From Pardosa pseudoannulata (Eukaryota; Arthropoda; Arachnida; Araneae; Lycosidae), in NCBI GenBank assembly GCA_032207245.1, contig CM063498.1, forward strand, positions 90,132,138 through 90,196,137: DNA of 64,000 bases, in the 5' to 3' direction. A model generated the notes under the pieces. It was not told the origin of the DNA. It did no database searches and saw only the letters and a program-made list of their open reading frames with translations. Of the stretch, positions 21,262 through 32,599 are shown piece after piece. Numbering within the stretch: position 1 is the first letter of the stretch; the number at the start of each line of letters is the position of its first letter. The translations under genes and the position numbers were made by a program.

Positions 21262-22660
21262 GTCGAATGATAGCCTTGTACCGATGTACTTTCCCATGAT
21301 GGTCAGCACATGCATACACAGCTGTGGACAAAAGTTCCAAGAAGAATTTAGGTGCAGCTGTTGACTTCGAGTTTTAGTGGGGACTGCTGCGGAGGAGTTA
21401 CAGCTCAAGTAGTGGCACAAGTGTAACGGTCAAGCCCAGGCAGGGATGTTGGATTGAATATTTTATGAATTTCGAATTTGAATAATCACGATTCTTGAAC
21501 TTTGGGTTTTAAGAATTATTTTATTTAATAACTGTAAATGTTCAATAGTAATGAAGAATCAAATCAGGTAACTGCTTACCTTTTGTTTATTCTTGGGATC
21601 TACATGAAGAATCTGTAGAAATTGAATTAGCGATGAAAACAGAAAAAGGCTGTTGAACACACTTTCTTTTTATTATACAACACGTCACGATAAATGGAGA
21701 ATAAACGAAGCAATGAATAAAGAATTATAAATTATGTTAGGCTTTAAACATACCATAGATTAATAAGAATATAATACAGGAATATGAATAGAATTACACA
21801 CATTTAAAATCCAACGCCGAATCCATCAGACTAATCTATCATCCATATAGTTTAGTTTTTACACCATCAATGAATAGCGCTATCTAGAATTCGGTGGCGA
21901 AATTAATCTAACAGATGTAGCCGTGAGATATGGCGGCGGGGGCTAAGCAATAATGTCAACGTTCACCAAAGGAGCCATTTTAATGAGCCCACCAGCACTC
22001 CCGAAGGGGGTGCAGACGTGGGAAAATTTCACAAGTGATTAGCAAGGAGAAAAAAGAGGCGTTGTACCGTGGAGTAAATTTATGGTAGAAAAGTGGAAAA
22101 AGGGCTCGATGTCGGGATTCAAGAGTTGCTGGACATCGAGATCCTTTGAGCAAACCAGAGAGCCCGGGCCAGCAATCGATTCCCGAACAAGAAGAAATAA
22201 AGGGATGGTGAAGTGTAAAGTTATGGAAGAGAAGTGGGAAAAGGACCCGATGTCGGAATTCAAGATTTGACATCGAGATCTACTTCAAGAGTATTGATGA
22301 ATAACAAAACCAAATAATTGCAGATCATGTTAAAAACTAACCAAGTGGTGTATTAATTTGTAAATACTGTACATAATAAATGTTTTAGTTAAAATATTAG
22401 GTATTTTCCTTTAATTCCATAGAGTATATTTTACTGTGTTTCCCTTTTGAGAACGTATACTGATGTTTGTGTTGTAACTACATTACAACAGGCCAATAAG
22501 TGGTTAGCTGATCTTTGGTACCGGCGTTCCTGAGTTCGAACCGTGTTGTTGCCATGAATATTTGTAGCCGTTAGAAATTGACTTTGAACAGTACATCCAG
22601 ATCTTGTTAGTTTTTGCGTAGCCAAAACGGATTGTAGCACTCGAATCCAAACCTACCATA
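21262..22660 (+). mobile_element. SINE S1 split by an LTR
   Basis: The first 15 bases of the SINE head (gtcgaatgatagcc, compare gccgaacgatggcc) lie at 21262-21276. The rest, from ggccaataagtggttag through the B box (gagttcgaaccgtg) and body (tagccgttagaaattgac), resumes at 22491. The 1.2 kb between is an LTR. The base overlap (tagcct / ggccaa) would be a worn 4-5 bp target duplication. Confidence 0.7.
21277..22490 (+). mobile_element. solo LTR, family L1 (long copy)
   Basis: It begins TGTACCGATGTACTTTC and ends GTAACTACATTACAACA, matching the clean solo LTR at 52798-53551 along both ends. Shared inner landmarks are TTTAATGAGCCCACC(A/T)GCACTCCCGAAGG and the R-like region ...ataataaatg... near 22375. 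It is about 460 bp longer because of extra sequence at about 21440-21910, which the other copy lacks and which begins tgttggattg and contains ...aaaatccaacg. This may be another LTR nested inside it. No gag or pol is present. Confidence 0.7.
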
Positions 22661-22716
22661 TCTTAAAATTATTTTAACCCTTTAATGTTCATGCCTAAAA
22701 ATTCTTTGTCATTTAA

Positions 22717-23358
22717 CCCTATAAGCGGTTCGCACATACAATTCCACCAAACCGATGACATCTTCAAAGCGTACAATTTTCGACCTTCAAAAACGCTCTG
22801 AAAATGGTTGAAATGTACATTTTTGCCAGTGCTTTCCCCCATGGAGTTTTCCGGTAGGAGGATCAGGTCGATTGTTTAGAAACTGCACCCCTCTTTGACT
22901 GATATTTATTGAGAGATGCACCCCTACCCTCTGAAGCACAAAGACACTGATAGCTTTTCATGGCTTTGTAAATCTCTATTTCGAAGTATTTCGTTTGCGG
23001 TAACAGATGTATCTCTAATTGCACCATTTAAATATCTTCGATGACTTTCGTAACAAAATATAAATAAGTCTCTCAAAGAGTATTTTATTTGTACTTTTAG
23101 AATCCAGTATTTCTTATGCGATGATCTTCGAGACTTGACGAGCTTTATGTGTATCAAAAATTAATTATCTATAACATCTATTTATATATCTATTTATAAC
23201 CGGAAATAAAGGGACAATAACGAGGGTGGGTTTCCTGTATTCCATTCTAGTCGACAAAGGGTGAAGGAAAAAACCATAGAGCGTTTTGGCCACTGACACA
23301 GTAAACTTTTAGCGTATTTTTGGAGACTTTTTTTCCTTGATGTGTTCCACTCGGAGGG
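22717..23358 (+). mobile_element. piggyBac-type MITE, family B, copy 1
   Basis: It is flanked by TTAA at 22713-22716 and 23359-23362. Ends are CCCTATAAGCGGTTC and (complement) CCCTCCGAGTGGAAC, an imperfect inverted repeat with the CCC start usual for piggyBac ends (family knowledge). A second copy in opposite orientation lies at 29295-29919. No transposase. Short ORFs inside are not conserved between copies. Confidence 0.85.
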
Positions 23359-23362
23359 TTAA

Positions 23363-23999
23363 TGGAAATAGTTCATAATGTTATCTAAAAACCTTAAAAA
23401 TTCGATATTAGTAAAAAAAAAATTACATTCTATCAGAGGTTGTAGATGTGAGAGGTGGTTTAACTGTAGAACTCTCCCCTTGTACGACGTGAAAATAAAA
23501 CTTCCCTAAAATTTAAATTATATTGGAGGAATAATGAATAATTATTATTAATGTGATGCAACAAATAAATATATGAAAAATTCATAAGCGTTGTTTTGTG
23601 TATTAATTTTTTTAGTATTATAAAAGACGATAATAGAATTTCAGATTGCTTAAACCAAAGCAAATTTAAAAATGTATATTTGAAAATGAAAAATAAGTTA
23701 TGTGTAGTGCTACCATGTATAGATAGTTTAAAGTGTCAAAAACGTAGAAAATCCAAAAATTCATTCATATATATTGTGAGATGTTAAGAATTAGTGGAAT
23801 GTATAATTAAATATATAAATTAAAATAAGGATTGAGAAATGACCAAAGGAAATGGATTTGCTAACAGTTTGTTGTAGATTCGAATTTGACATTACAAAGC
23901 AAATATATTACTAACAATATAGAATGACTACTAACATTTGAGATTTTAACACAGTACAATAGATAAGAATAATATGAACGAGGGGGATACTGTTCTGTT
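23363..23999. other. gene-free AT-rich stretch
   Basis: No element was recognised. The ORF at 23596-23787 has no recognisable content. Confidence 0.3.
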
Positions 24000-24300
24000 A
24001 GCGGATCTTAATGTTAGGAAAGGTATACAACTTACCTTTCTTCCGCTTCTTCTGGGCGTCTGTATCTAAAACAAAACTAGACTTCTAGGATGGATGGAGA
24101 GCTCTATTTCTACAAAACACATTTATTCTATTAACTAACACTCACATTACAAAACATAATTATTTACATGGTTCTACACTAAAATTAGTTCGGGTTTCGT
24201 AACAGCTATTGCTCGCGACATTCTATAATCAGAGTTCTGTTTACTTTTTTGTTATGTCTCTCTTCACTTCAGTTCGGAAAGAAGCTTGGAAAGCCATGGA
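24000..24300 (-). mobile_element. LTR-like fragment (tentative)
   Basis: On the minus strand it has a polyadenylation-like region (…atgtaaataattatg…, …aatagaataaatgtgttttgtagaaatagagc…) followed by a GC-richer part, which resembles the R region of an LTR. The ends cannot be set and no second copy was found here. Confidence 0.25.
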
Positions 24301-24517
24301 GGATGTAGGAAAAGGTTGCTCGACCGAAACAGATACATAATACATAAACACAATCAAATAGAATTAAATGTATATGGATTGGATCAGCTTTGGGAAAATG
24401 AAAACCCAATAAGATTCATGATTAAAGGAATTAAGAATTTACGTACTACAATGATTTCGAATATTTTCACTCCAAACGTCGTCCAAACCATCCACCAAGA
24501 AAAAACAGAAACCAAGA

Positions 24518-25030
24518 ATAAGAGATTTGAAAAAAAATTTTCAATTTTACATCTCCTCTTCAACCTCCACTCAAAATACAGTTTCTTTTAAGTCAAAGAG
24601 TTTTTTGCTGGATGAGATCCCGCCTACCCTCCCTCATCCCTTTGGACTAACTTTCTCTTGGTATTTTCCAATTTTTTGTGAATTTAAATTAATTTTACAA
24701 TTTACACTAAATCACAAATTTGTGATGAAAATCACACTCAGTTTATTTAATTTGTGATTAAGTGAATGTTTCAGTCTATTTAGTATGAATGTTATGTGTT
24801 TCCTTTGTGTTTTCTTTGTTAATTCAATTAGATTTTAAATATTCAATTTTTGTAAAATTTTTCCTCAAAATGTTGTTTTTGTTTATGTATCAATTTGTTG
24901 AGTTACGATCCCCTCGCCAGATTTTAAACGCCACGCTGCAAGCACGCCAATTTCGCCAAATGTGGTTGAAGCACCAACAAGATCCATGATTAGAAACAGG
25001 AGAGTGGGCTAAGAAGAGGAGTTGAAAAAC
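24518..25030 (+). repeat. 0.5-kb repeat DR2, copy 2
   Basis: Reverse complement of 15620-16125. It keeps the MLCVSF...QQDP frame at 24789-24989 and carries a 45-bp segment near 24640-24690 that the other copy lacks. The two copies are 8.4 kb apart and could form a long hairpin. Confidence 0.8.
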
Positions 25031-25790
25031 AGAATATATAGCCGATTTAATCCCCTCGCTTCCCGCGCTCTCAGCGAACACACTATTGTATTATTTTTTT
25101 TTCTAGATGGTGCTACGCTCAACGGTAACAAAATGAACTCAGTTTACAAAACTATTAAACAATTGCTGTCGCATCATGGCTGCTGGAACGAATATATATT
25201 TTTAAAAAAGAACAAAAACAATTTTAATAGCTGGTTTCGTTGCGAAACCTCTATCCTTTAAAGGGTTAATATTCTTTTTAAAACTTTATTTAACAATAGT
25301 TATGTAGTAAATTGCAAAATTCAATTTTTTTTATCATTCTTGGAAATTTCTGTCTCTAAATATGGTGGGACTTTAAATATAAAATTAAAAAATAAAATGT
25401 ACCTCAAGACTCTTAAAAATAAAAGAATAAAGATTAGTATCCTTACTTCTAAATTTAATTCCAGATGAAAAATGTAAGGCAGAAAATAAAGCAGAAAAAA
25501 GAATCCAGCATTTAACAACGCTTTTACTTGGAGCGTCTTTAAGACGAAAACTTACTGATAAAAGCCGAGTGAAATATCAAACGTCAAAACAGCACCGATA
25601 AAAAAGTAAACTGAAGGAGATTGGATTTACAAAAATGTGAAAAGAATATACTTTTCTTTTTACCTCTGCTACTAACGTATTTTCTATTTGCAAAAAGGAA
25701 ATTGTAATAAAATACAGAAGCAAAGCAAAAAATATTCATCCGCGAAATATTCAAAATATTCGAAGCTGATTAAAAATTAACGTCTAAATC
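25031..25790. other. gene-free stretch
   Basis: AT-rich sequence without a recognisable element. Short ORFs at 25022-25261 and 25321-25518 show no family. Confidence 0.3.
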
Positions 25791-25794
25791 TCGA

Positions 25795-26214
25795 GTTATT
25801 TATTAGATAATTATATGTTTTACGATATTTATATCCTTTATAGAACATTTATTGTACTTGAACATTTATTGTACTTGTACAGAGTGGCACAATACAATAT
25901 TTATAATATGATTTTTAATGCCAGACATAATAAAAAAATTATATTATATCCGATACTTTACACAGAAATAAATTTAAAAGTCGCCTTTTAACATGTAAAT
26001 AACACAGGCGGTCGGTGTTTTCGTAAACGATGATGTCACAAACTTGGCGGAGGAAAAGTATCGTTTTTGAGAGACGTTAAAGAGTCTGCTATAAAAACCA
26101 TTAGAAATCCCTAATTAGGCTCCAAATGAAAGAAACATAGGTACTGTCCTGCTTACTTTTTTGTCTTCTATTGTTTGAAATTAAAATTAGAAAACGGGAA
26201 AATTCCTCATTATC
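25795..26214 (-). mobile_element. THAP-type element, internally deleted copy (family T1)
   Basis: It is the reverse complement of the 5' part of the element at 55978-57797. On the minus strand it opens TGAGGAATTTTC, passes the promoter-like region (gtttgtgacatcatcgttta), reaches the start codon region (atgtctggcatt) and the first Cys pair. It then jumps directly to sequence that lies 300 bp downstream in the other copy. The deletion joins at ctgtacaa/gtacaataaat. The THAP finger is therefore lost. Confidence 0.7.
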
Positions 26215-26398
26215 ATTTTCAAATTCTTTCTACGATTCAAAGTTAGTTTCGTTTCTAAAGGTAAAAATTTTCAAAGTTAAAGTTTTTTTGCATGTAATTG
26301 AGTCGTAACATCAAAACTAATTAAAACGTATCCAGGTTTGATCAAAATTGATATTTCGGTTGAAATCTAAACACCGAATTTTTTTCAGAATTACAATA

Positions 26399-27154
26399 CA
26401 GTAGAACCTCGGTATAACGACCCCCTGTGTGACCAACATCATATGGTCGTTGTAACGAATTGAAAAAATAATAAAAAAATTGAGCAAAGAAATGATGCAA
26501 CAGTACATACCTAGAGAACACTTCTATTTATTTGTATTTCCATTACTGCATTTCTGAAAAAAAAAATCTTTGATTAACTGTTTCAAGTTCATTTGGGAAT
26601 TTTTCATTACCACTGATTCCATATCCGTTAGATTCGGAAGGAAATCTTCAGAATTAAATTGTCCTTCAAAATATTGACGCAAGGCATTGATTGCATTGAA
26701 AGCTTCTTTTTCCTTCACTTTTTCAAAAGCTTGGACGATTTCTTCTCAGTCGTCGGAATTGCAGATTTCCTTTTTTACGGTAATACGCTCAATAAAATCG
26801 TCCTCATTCAAATTTTCTCCGCAGCACTGTAAAGTTTCGTCTACCACAACTAACTCATCAAAAGATAATTGAAGATTTAGTTCTCCCCTTTTCGTCAAGC
26901 CCCCTCCCCTCCTTTAAGCAAACACAAAGAGAGGAGTACAGGTTACTTGAAATTGCACTACAGTACAATAATTTTGAAATAGCCCACTTCCTGATGAATT
27001 CGACGGACTAAAACTGGCGGTCGTTCTAAAGAAAAATAATACGCTTGGGGGTCGTTTTAATGATTCAAAATTAGCATTATTCCTATGGTAAAATAATTGA
27101 GACTTTTTAAGATGGTCGTTCTAACGAAGGGGTCGTTAAAAAGGGGTTCTGCTG
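26399..27154. mobile_element. pogo/Tigger-type transposon, internally deleted copy
   Basis: It starts CAGTAGAACCTCGGTATAAC and ends with AAAAAGGGGTTCTGCTG, with TA on both sides (26397-26398, 27155-27156). CAGTAGAACCTCG... with TA targets is typical of pogo/Tigger ends. At 756 bp it is well short of an autonomous element; only the 3' part of the transposase frame survives, on the minus strand. Confidence 0.85.
26524..26880 (-). pseudogene. pogo/Tigger transposase C-terminus
   Basis: The minus strand encodes an acidic, helical tail: DELVVVDETLQC, then a stop after EICNSDD, then EEIVQAFEKVKEKEAF and AINALRQYFEGQF. Alternating acidic stretches and a helical ALRQYFE-type motif are what is seen after the DDE domain in Tigger proteins, and the 44.5-kb copy shows the comparable ALTTALKYLEQR. 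The catalytic domain itself is absent. One internal stop confirms decay. Confidence 0.65.
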
Positions 27155-27156
27155 TA

Positions 27157-28070
27157 CTTTTTCTATTTAGTACAAATAAGTAAAAAGTAATCGTACCGAT
27201 TATTCCATTATTAGATTTACCTAAAAGCAATCGGATATTTCTTCCCTCTAAAATAAAGCCATTCATTCTACGATAGCGTTAACTGGATAGCCATACGAAT
27301 TAACGAACCACAATCTCTCTTTTAAAAAAAGGCGGAAAGATTTCTAAAAAGAACTTTCCTTACTAACAAATATACGGGATCGCATACAATTATGCAAAGC
27401 GAGAGTTGGATTAGAAAACCCAACTACTGGATTGGAGATTAAATGGAGTGGAATCGAATGTGACTGAAGTAAAAAGAAATGTTTTCACAATTTGTAACTG
27501 CTTTTATACATTTAGGAAAGCAGAGGAGTCACAGAATTCGGGAAATTTATTCCCGAATTGTTCTCATTCCAGTAAAAGACGAAAAAAGAGACTGGCGAAC
27601 ATTGAATCTAAGTAACGAAGAACTAATAATATCAGTCAATATTTGTATCTCGAAGAATGGTTACTACTTCAGTCTGGTTACATTTGAATTTATGTCATTT
27701 TTTTGTGTAGGCATTATGAATGCAATATGTATGAATAGTAGCTTTTCATTTATTAGACTTTCTCATTTTCAGGTAGTGCTCGAAGAAATAAACATGTAAC
27801 AGAATAGTATTAGATGTATACCGGGTGGACATAATGCTTGGGAACTAAACACTGAGAATTCGCATAAGGTTGACCACCTAACCGGGACATATGCTTCGCG
27901 CCCCAGGGCCTTTGGTCTCAAAAACAGAAATGCTCACCATAGGTTATGGCCACCGATTTGTCTGTTGCGCTAAGTAGAACACAACGGTGTATGAGGAGTA
28001 CTTGTATGACAGAAGATGATAAAAAACATTATAATCATGACTTGTGAGCGGAAGTTAATTTTTATATGTA

Positions 28071-28074
<4 letters not shown>
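27157..28074. other. no assignable gene
   Basis: An ORF of 106 codons at 27479-27799 contains LIPVKDEKRDWRTLNLSNEE and looks partly coding-like, but it turns hydrophobic and random towards its end. I do not recognise it. The region 27820-28010 is GC-richer and unique in this window. Confidence 0.25.

Positions 28075-28129
<55 letters not shown>
28075..28129. repeat. (TA)n microsatellite
   Basis: About 55 bp of uninterrupted TA. Confidence 0.95.
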
Positions 28130-28135
<6 letters not shown>

Positions 28136-28505
28136 ATATATTGGCGAGACTCATTCAAAATCACAATACAGTTTATTTTAATAAACATGAAATCCATACA
28201 ACAGGCAGACAGCTTTACAGCTTCGTGTACACAGCTCATCTGGTCCCGCACATACTTTTTAAGTAGGGATTCCTAAACTAAAAGATTACGAATAATCCCT
28301 AAGCATAATTGATCACGTGATACAAAATACCCATGTTTAAAGAGAACTCGCTAACTATTGGCTAAAGTAGTCCAGACAGAGGCTGTACTAAGTCTATAGC
28401 GTGTCTGGAGGGAAAAATCAGAATTATCGCGCAAACCCCGAACTCACTTTATGAACAAAAGTTCTTAAATTAATATTAAAATACTTAAATAAGGGATTTT
28501 AATAT

Positions 28506-28508
<3 letters not shown>

Positions 28509-28541
<33 letters not shown>
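28509..28541. repeat. (TA)n microsatellite
   Basis: About 33 bp of TA. Confidence 0.95.
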
Positions 28542-28545
<4 letters not shown>

Positions 28546-28579
28546 GGAATGAATATACTGGAAGAAGGTTGAAAAACAG

Positions 28580-28876
28580 TATGGTTGGTTGGTTGATTAA
28601 AGTTTAATGGCGCTAAATCCTCTAGGGACAAACTGTACCAAACAAGATGAGGAAATAAACCAAATACGAAATTTAGAAAAAAATTTTGACAAAAGATAAA
28701 ATGATAGGTTCTAAAACAGATTAAAGTAACAATAAAAAAAATAACATTCAATAGAAAACACGCATAAAATTGAGTTATATACAAATTAACAAGAATTGAA
28801 AACTGAGTAAATTGAAAATTGAAAGATTAAAAATTGAAAATTGAAAGATTAAAAATTGAAAATTGAAAGATTAAAA
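28580..28876. other. possible LINE 3' end followed by an AATTGAAAGATTAAA repeat
   Basis: The phrase ggttgattaaagtttaatggcgctaaatcctctagg resembles 3' ends of I-type LINEs read in reverse. From about 28806 a 23-bp unit (aaattgaaaattgaaagatt) is repeated three to four times. Both points are seen directly, but the LINE link is inference. Confidence 0.3.
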
Positions 28877-28877
28877 A

Positions 28878-29117
28878 TTGAATATTAGAAAATTTAATCA
28901 CAATCAAAAACCATATTTCGGTATAAAAGCCAGCACGACGAAGAAAGGGGAACAAGTTTGGATGTGGAGTTTCCCCAATGTTAAATTAAGATTAGGAGAT
29001 GGATTACCAAAAATTTTTATATACATTGATTTAGAACAAACACAGGACGTTAAAATATGTGTAGAAAAACAGTATGACATAAGAAAAAAGTTCAATATAC
29101 CAGGTGATCATATTTAA
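28878..29117 (+). CDS. unrecognised 79-codon ORF
   Basis: The frame reads MNIRKFNHNQKPYFGIKAST, then GEQVWMWSFPNVKLRLGDGL, and ends NIPGDHI. Residue use is balanced and coding-like, unlike most ORFs nearby. No splice signals or motif identify it. It lies between a minisatellite and a piggyBac-type MITE and could be a scrap of a transposon protein or a host exon. Confidence 0.25.
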   Translation: MNIRKFNHNQKPYFGIKASTTKKGEQVWMWSFPNVKLRLGDGLPKIFIYIDLEQTQDVKICVEKQYDIRKKFNIPGDHI

Positions 29118-29294
29118 AACTGACAGTGCTCACCATGTTCTGTAGCGCGAACTATTTGCGAGAATGACGCTACATTTTGTAGGAAGATTAAACAAGAGGG
29201 GGGGAAGAAGGATTCCACGAAAGAACGAATTAGTTCCAAAAGTCACCGCTAGGGGAATATTTGGCGATGTGTTATAGAAAATGGCGAGTGTTAA

Positions 29295-29919
29295 CTCTCC
29301 GAGTGGAACACACCGAGGAAAAAAAGTCTCCAAAAATACGCTAAAGGTTTACTGTGTTCGTTCTATGTTTTTTTACTTCACCCCTTGTCGACTGCAATGG
29401 AATACGGGAAATCCACCTCGTTATTGACCCTTTACTTCCGGTTGTAAATAGATATTTAAATAGATATTATAGATTGTTAATTTTTAATACACATAGAGCT
29501 CGTCAAGTCTCAAAGATCATCCCATACGAAATAATGGATTCTAAAAGTACAACTAAAATTTTTTTTAAGAGAATTATTTATATTTTTTTATGAAGTCATC
29601 CAAGATATTTAAGTGGTGCAATTAGAGATACATCTGTTACCGCAAACGAAATACTTCGAAATACAGATTTACAAAGCCATGAAAAGCTATCAGCGTCTTT
29701 GTGATTCAGGGAGTAGGGGTGCATCCCTCTATAAATGTCAGTCAAAGAGGGGTGCAGTTCCTAAACAATCGACCTGACACTCCTACCTCAAAAACTGACA
29801 GAAATGTACATTACATTTCTGCCGTTCGGAACGTTTTTGGAGGTCGAAAATTGTACATGACAACCACTTTGAAGACATCATCGGTTTGGCGGAATTGTAC
29901 GTGAGAACCGCTTAGAGGG
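29295..29919 (-). mobile_element. piggyBac-type MITE, family B, copy 2 (inverted)
   Basis: It is flanked by TTAA at 29291-29294 and 29920-29923. It is the reverse complement of 22717-23358 along its length, with small gaps (for example an extra TTTTTT-rich piece near 29555). One end reads CTCTCCGAGTGGAAC, the other GAACCGCTTAGAGGG. Confidence 0.85.
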
Positions 29920-29923
29920 TTAA

Positions 29924-30474
29924 TAAATGCAAATTAATACGGATTAAAATTACCTTTTACTATGCATATTTTCTGATTTGGTTCAAGTGCAATAGGGCAA
30001 CACTTTTAAAAAAGCGTAAAATCTACAGAAACACCAATAAAGTCTCGTGATCTGAAAATATCACGTACGCTGAGCAGAAGTTCTTTATTCAAATTTCACG
30101 TTACATCCATTGGCACAATTAAGAAATTAATTTCCGTATTGACTTGCCTATCAACGCAAATCAACGCTCCATCTTGCGACCATGAAGATCTTAGCCTATA
30201 ACTGCACCGCAAGGGGCTAAGTACCCCTTCACTAATGGCCATCACAACTGCCCAGTGCTGTTACTGCAACACCTACTCTCATGTCAGAAAGTTCCATGTA
30301 ATACATCGAGTCAACCGGACTTTTAACCTAGGCAGCACTCATGTGTAGTATCCCCCGCCCTTTCGAAAACTGCATTGGCTGTATTATTTGCCTAGTTTGT
30401 CTACTCTTTTTTTTTCATATTTTGAATTATATGGTCGGAATGCTGACTTAGCCCCTGCATAACGCATTGCTGCC
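29924..30474. other. no assignable gene; GC-richer block at 30160-30400
   Basis: The block contains ...ctgcaccgcaaggggctaag... and ...cccagtgctgttactgc... and is unlike the AT-rich flanks. It has no long ORF and no second copy in the window. Confidence 0.25.
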
Positions 30475-30612
30475 GGACGGTCAGACTGAACCAGCAACCC
30501 GACCTCGGGTGGGTGGGTGGTTACAGGTAGTACATTGCTTTAAACTGTAGGTTCCGGTCACACTAGCTCTCGTGTTGCAAAAGAGTAAACCACAGCACTC
30601 CAAAACGAACTA
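30475..30612 (+). mobile_element. SINE S1, diverged 3' part
   Basis: The tail ...ctttaaactgtaggttccggtcacactagctctcgtgttgcaaa... matches S1 at 2440-2495. The tRNA-like head is replaced by GC-rich sequence (cgggtgggtgggtgg). Confidence 0.6.
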
Positions 30613-30984
30613 AATTTAAACATTATCGGCTTTCCAATGTTTGCCACCGCGTACGTCACTAGTAGTTTGGTGCTTTAAATATGAATTGTATGAATCAAAA
30701 TATTTAGAAGTACAAAATTTTTTACATGAAAAGATTAAGTATTGATTATATATTAATAACACAATTTTCTTTGACGTGTCTTGAATAACTTGGTAATAAT
30801 CTTTGCTTCATGTAACATTTTCAAATCGTGAGGTTTTAAAATCAGCTTTCAAGAGTATTTAGAAATGGCTATAAATTTTTTGGTTGAGTTTCATCTATCT
30901 TTTCTTTTGTTCTTTTTGTTTCTACTTTAAAAGTCATATGACTTTTCACTGAAAGACAATTGCCATTGTGACGAAAGATTGGAC

Positions 30985-31165
30985 TAAGAGTAGATCCCCA
31001 TAATTTAGTAACCGTTACCAGGATTGATCAGAAACATCCAGGGACACCGTTTGGGAACTAACATTCCTCAGCCACCATTAATGAACACGGAAGGCTTCAG
31101 CGTCGATCCCGCAAACCCTAAGGTTACAAGATCACTTAGCCGACTGAGCTTACGTGGCTTCCTCT
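30985..31165 (-). mobile_element. SINE S2, antisense copy
   Basis: On the minus strand: GGAAGCCACGTAAGCTCAGT (A box), then ...gggtttgcgggatcgacgctg... (B box region), then a short body. It is the same head as 18868 with many changes. Confidence 0.55.
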
Positions 31166-31252
31166 ACCTTTAATGATGTATATTTTTAATAACAGGTGAT
31201 AGTAACATTTTTACACTTGCCATTTTCAGTGGCGTTGTTGGGAAAAAACATA

Positions 31253-32405
<1,153 letters not shown>

Positions 32406-32484
32406 CAAAAAAGTCATATAGAGTTCACATCAGATTCTTTTACTATGTGCTATTTTAGTTTCTCAATAATATGTACAATTTTAA

Positions 32485-32556
32485 ATACCAGTAATCCGAT
32501 TACGGTTAAAGAAAGTTTGGGTTATTCAAGGTTCGGATAATCGACGTTCTACCCTA
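32485..32556. mobile_element. orphan pogo/Tigger-type right end
   Basis: ...ttacggttaaagaaagtttgggtt...ggataatcgacgttctacc resembles the right end at 31665-31697. No left end was found, so it is a truncated second copy or part of a larger element broken by the microsatellites. Confidence 0.45.
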
Positions 32557-32599
32557 TTAACTAAAGCAACGATGCTGATCACGTAGTGACTAATACAAT

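Noticed and set aside
28000..28130. CRISPR-like or regularly spaced repeats
   Set aside because: Only simple TA repeats are present; no spacer structure exists anywhere in this eukaryotic window.
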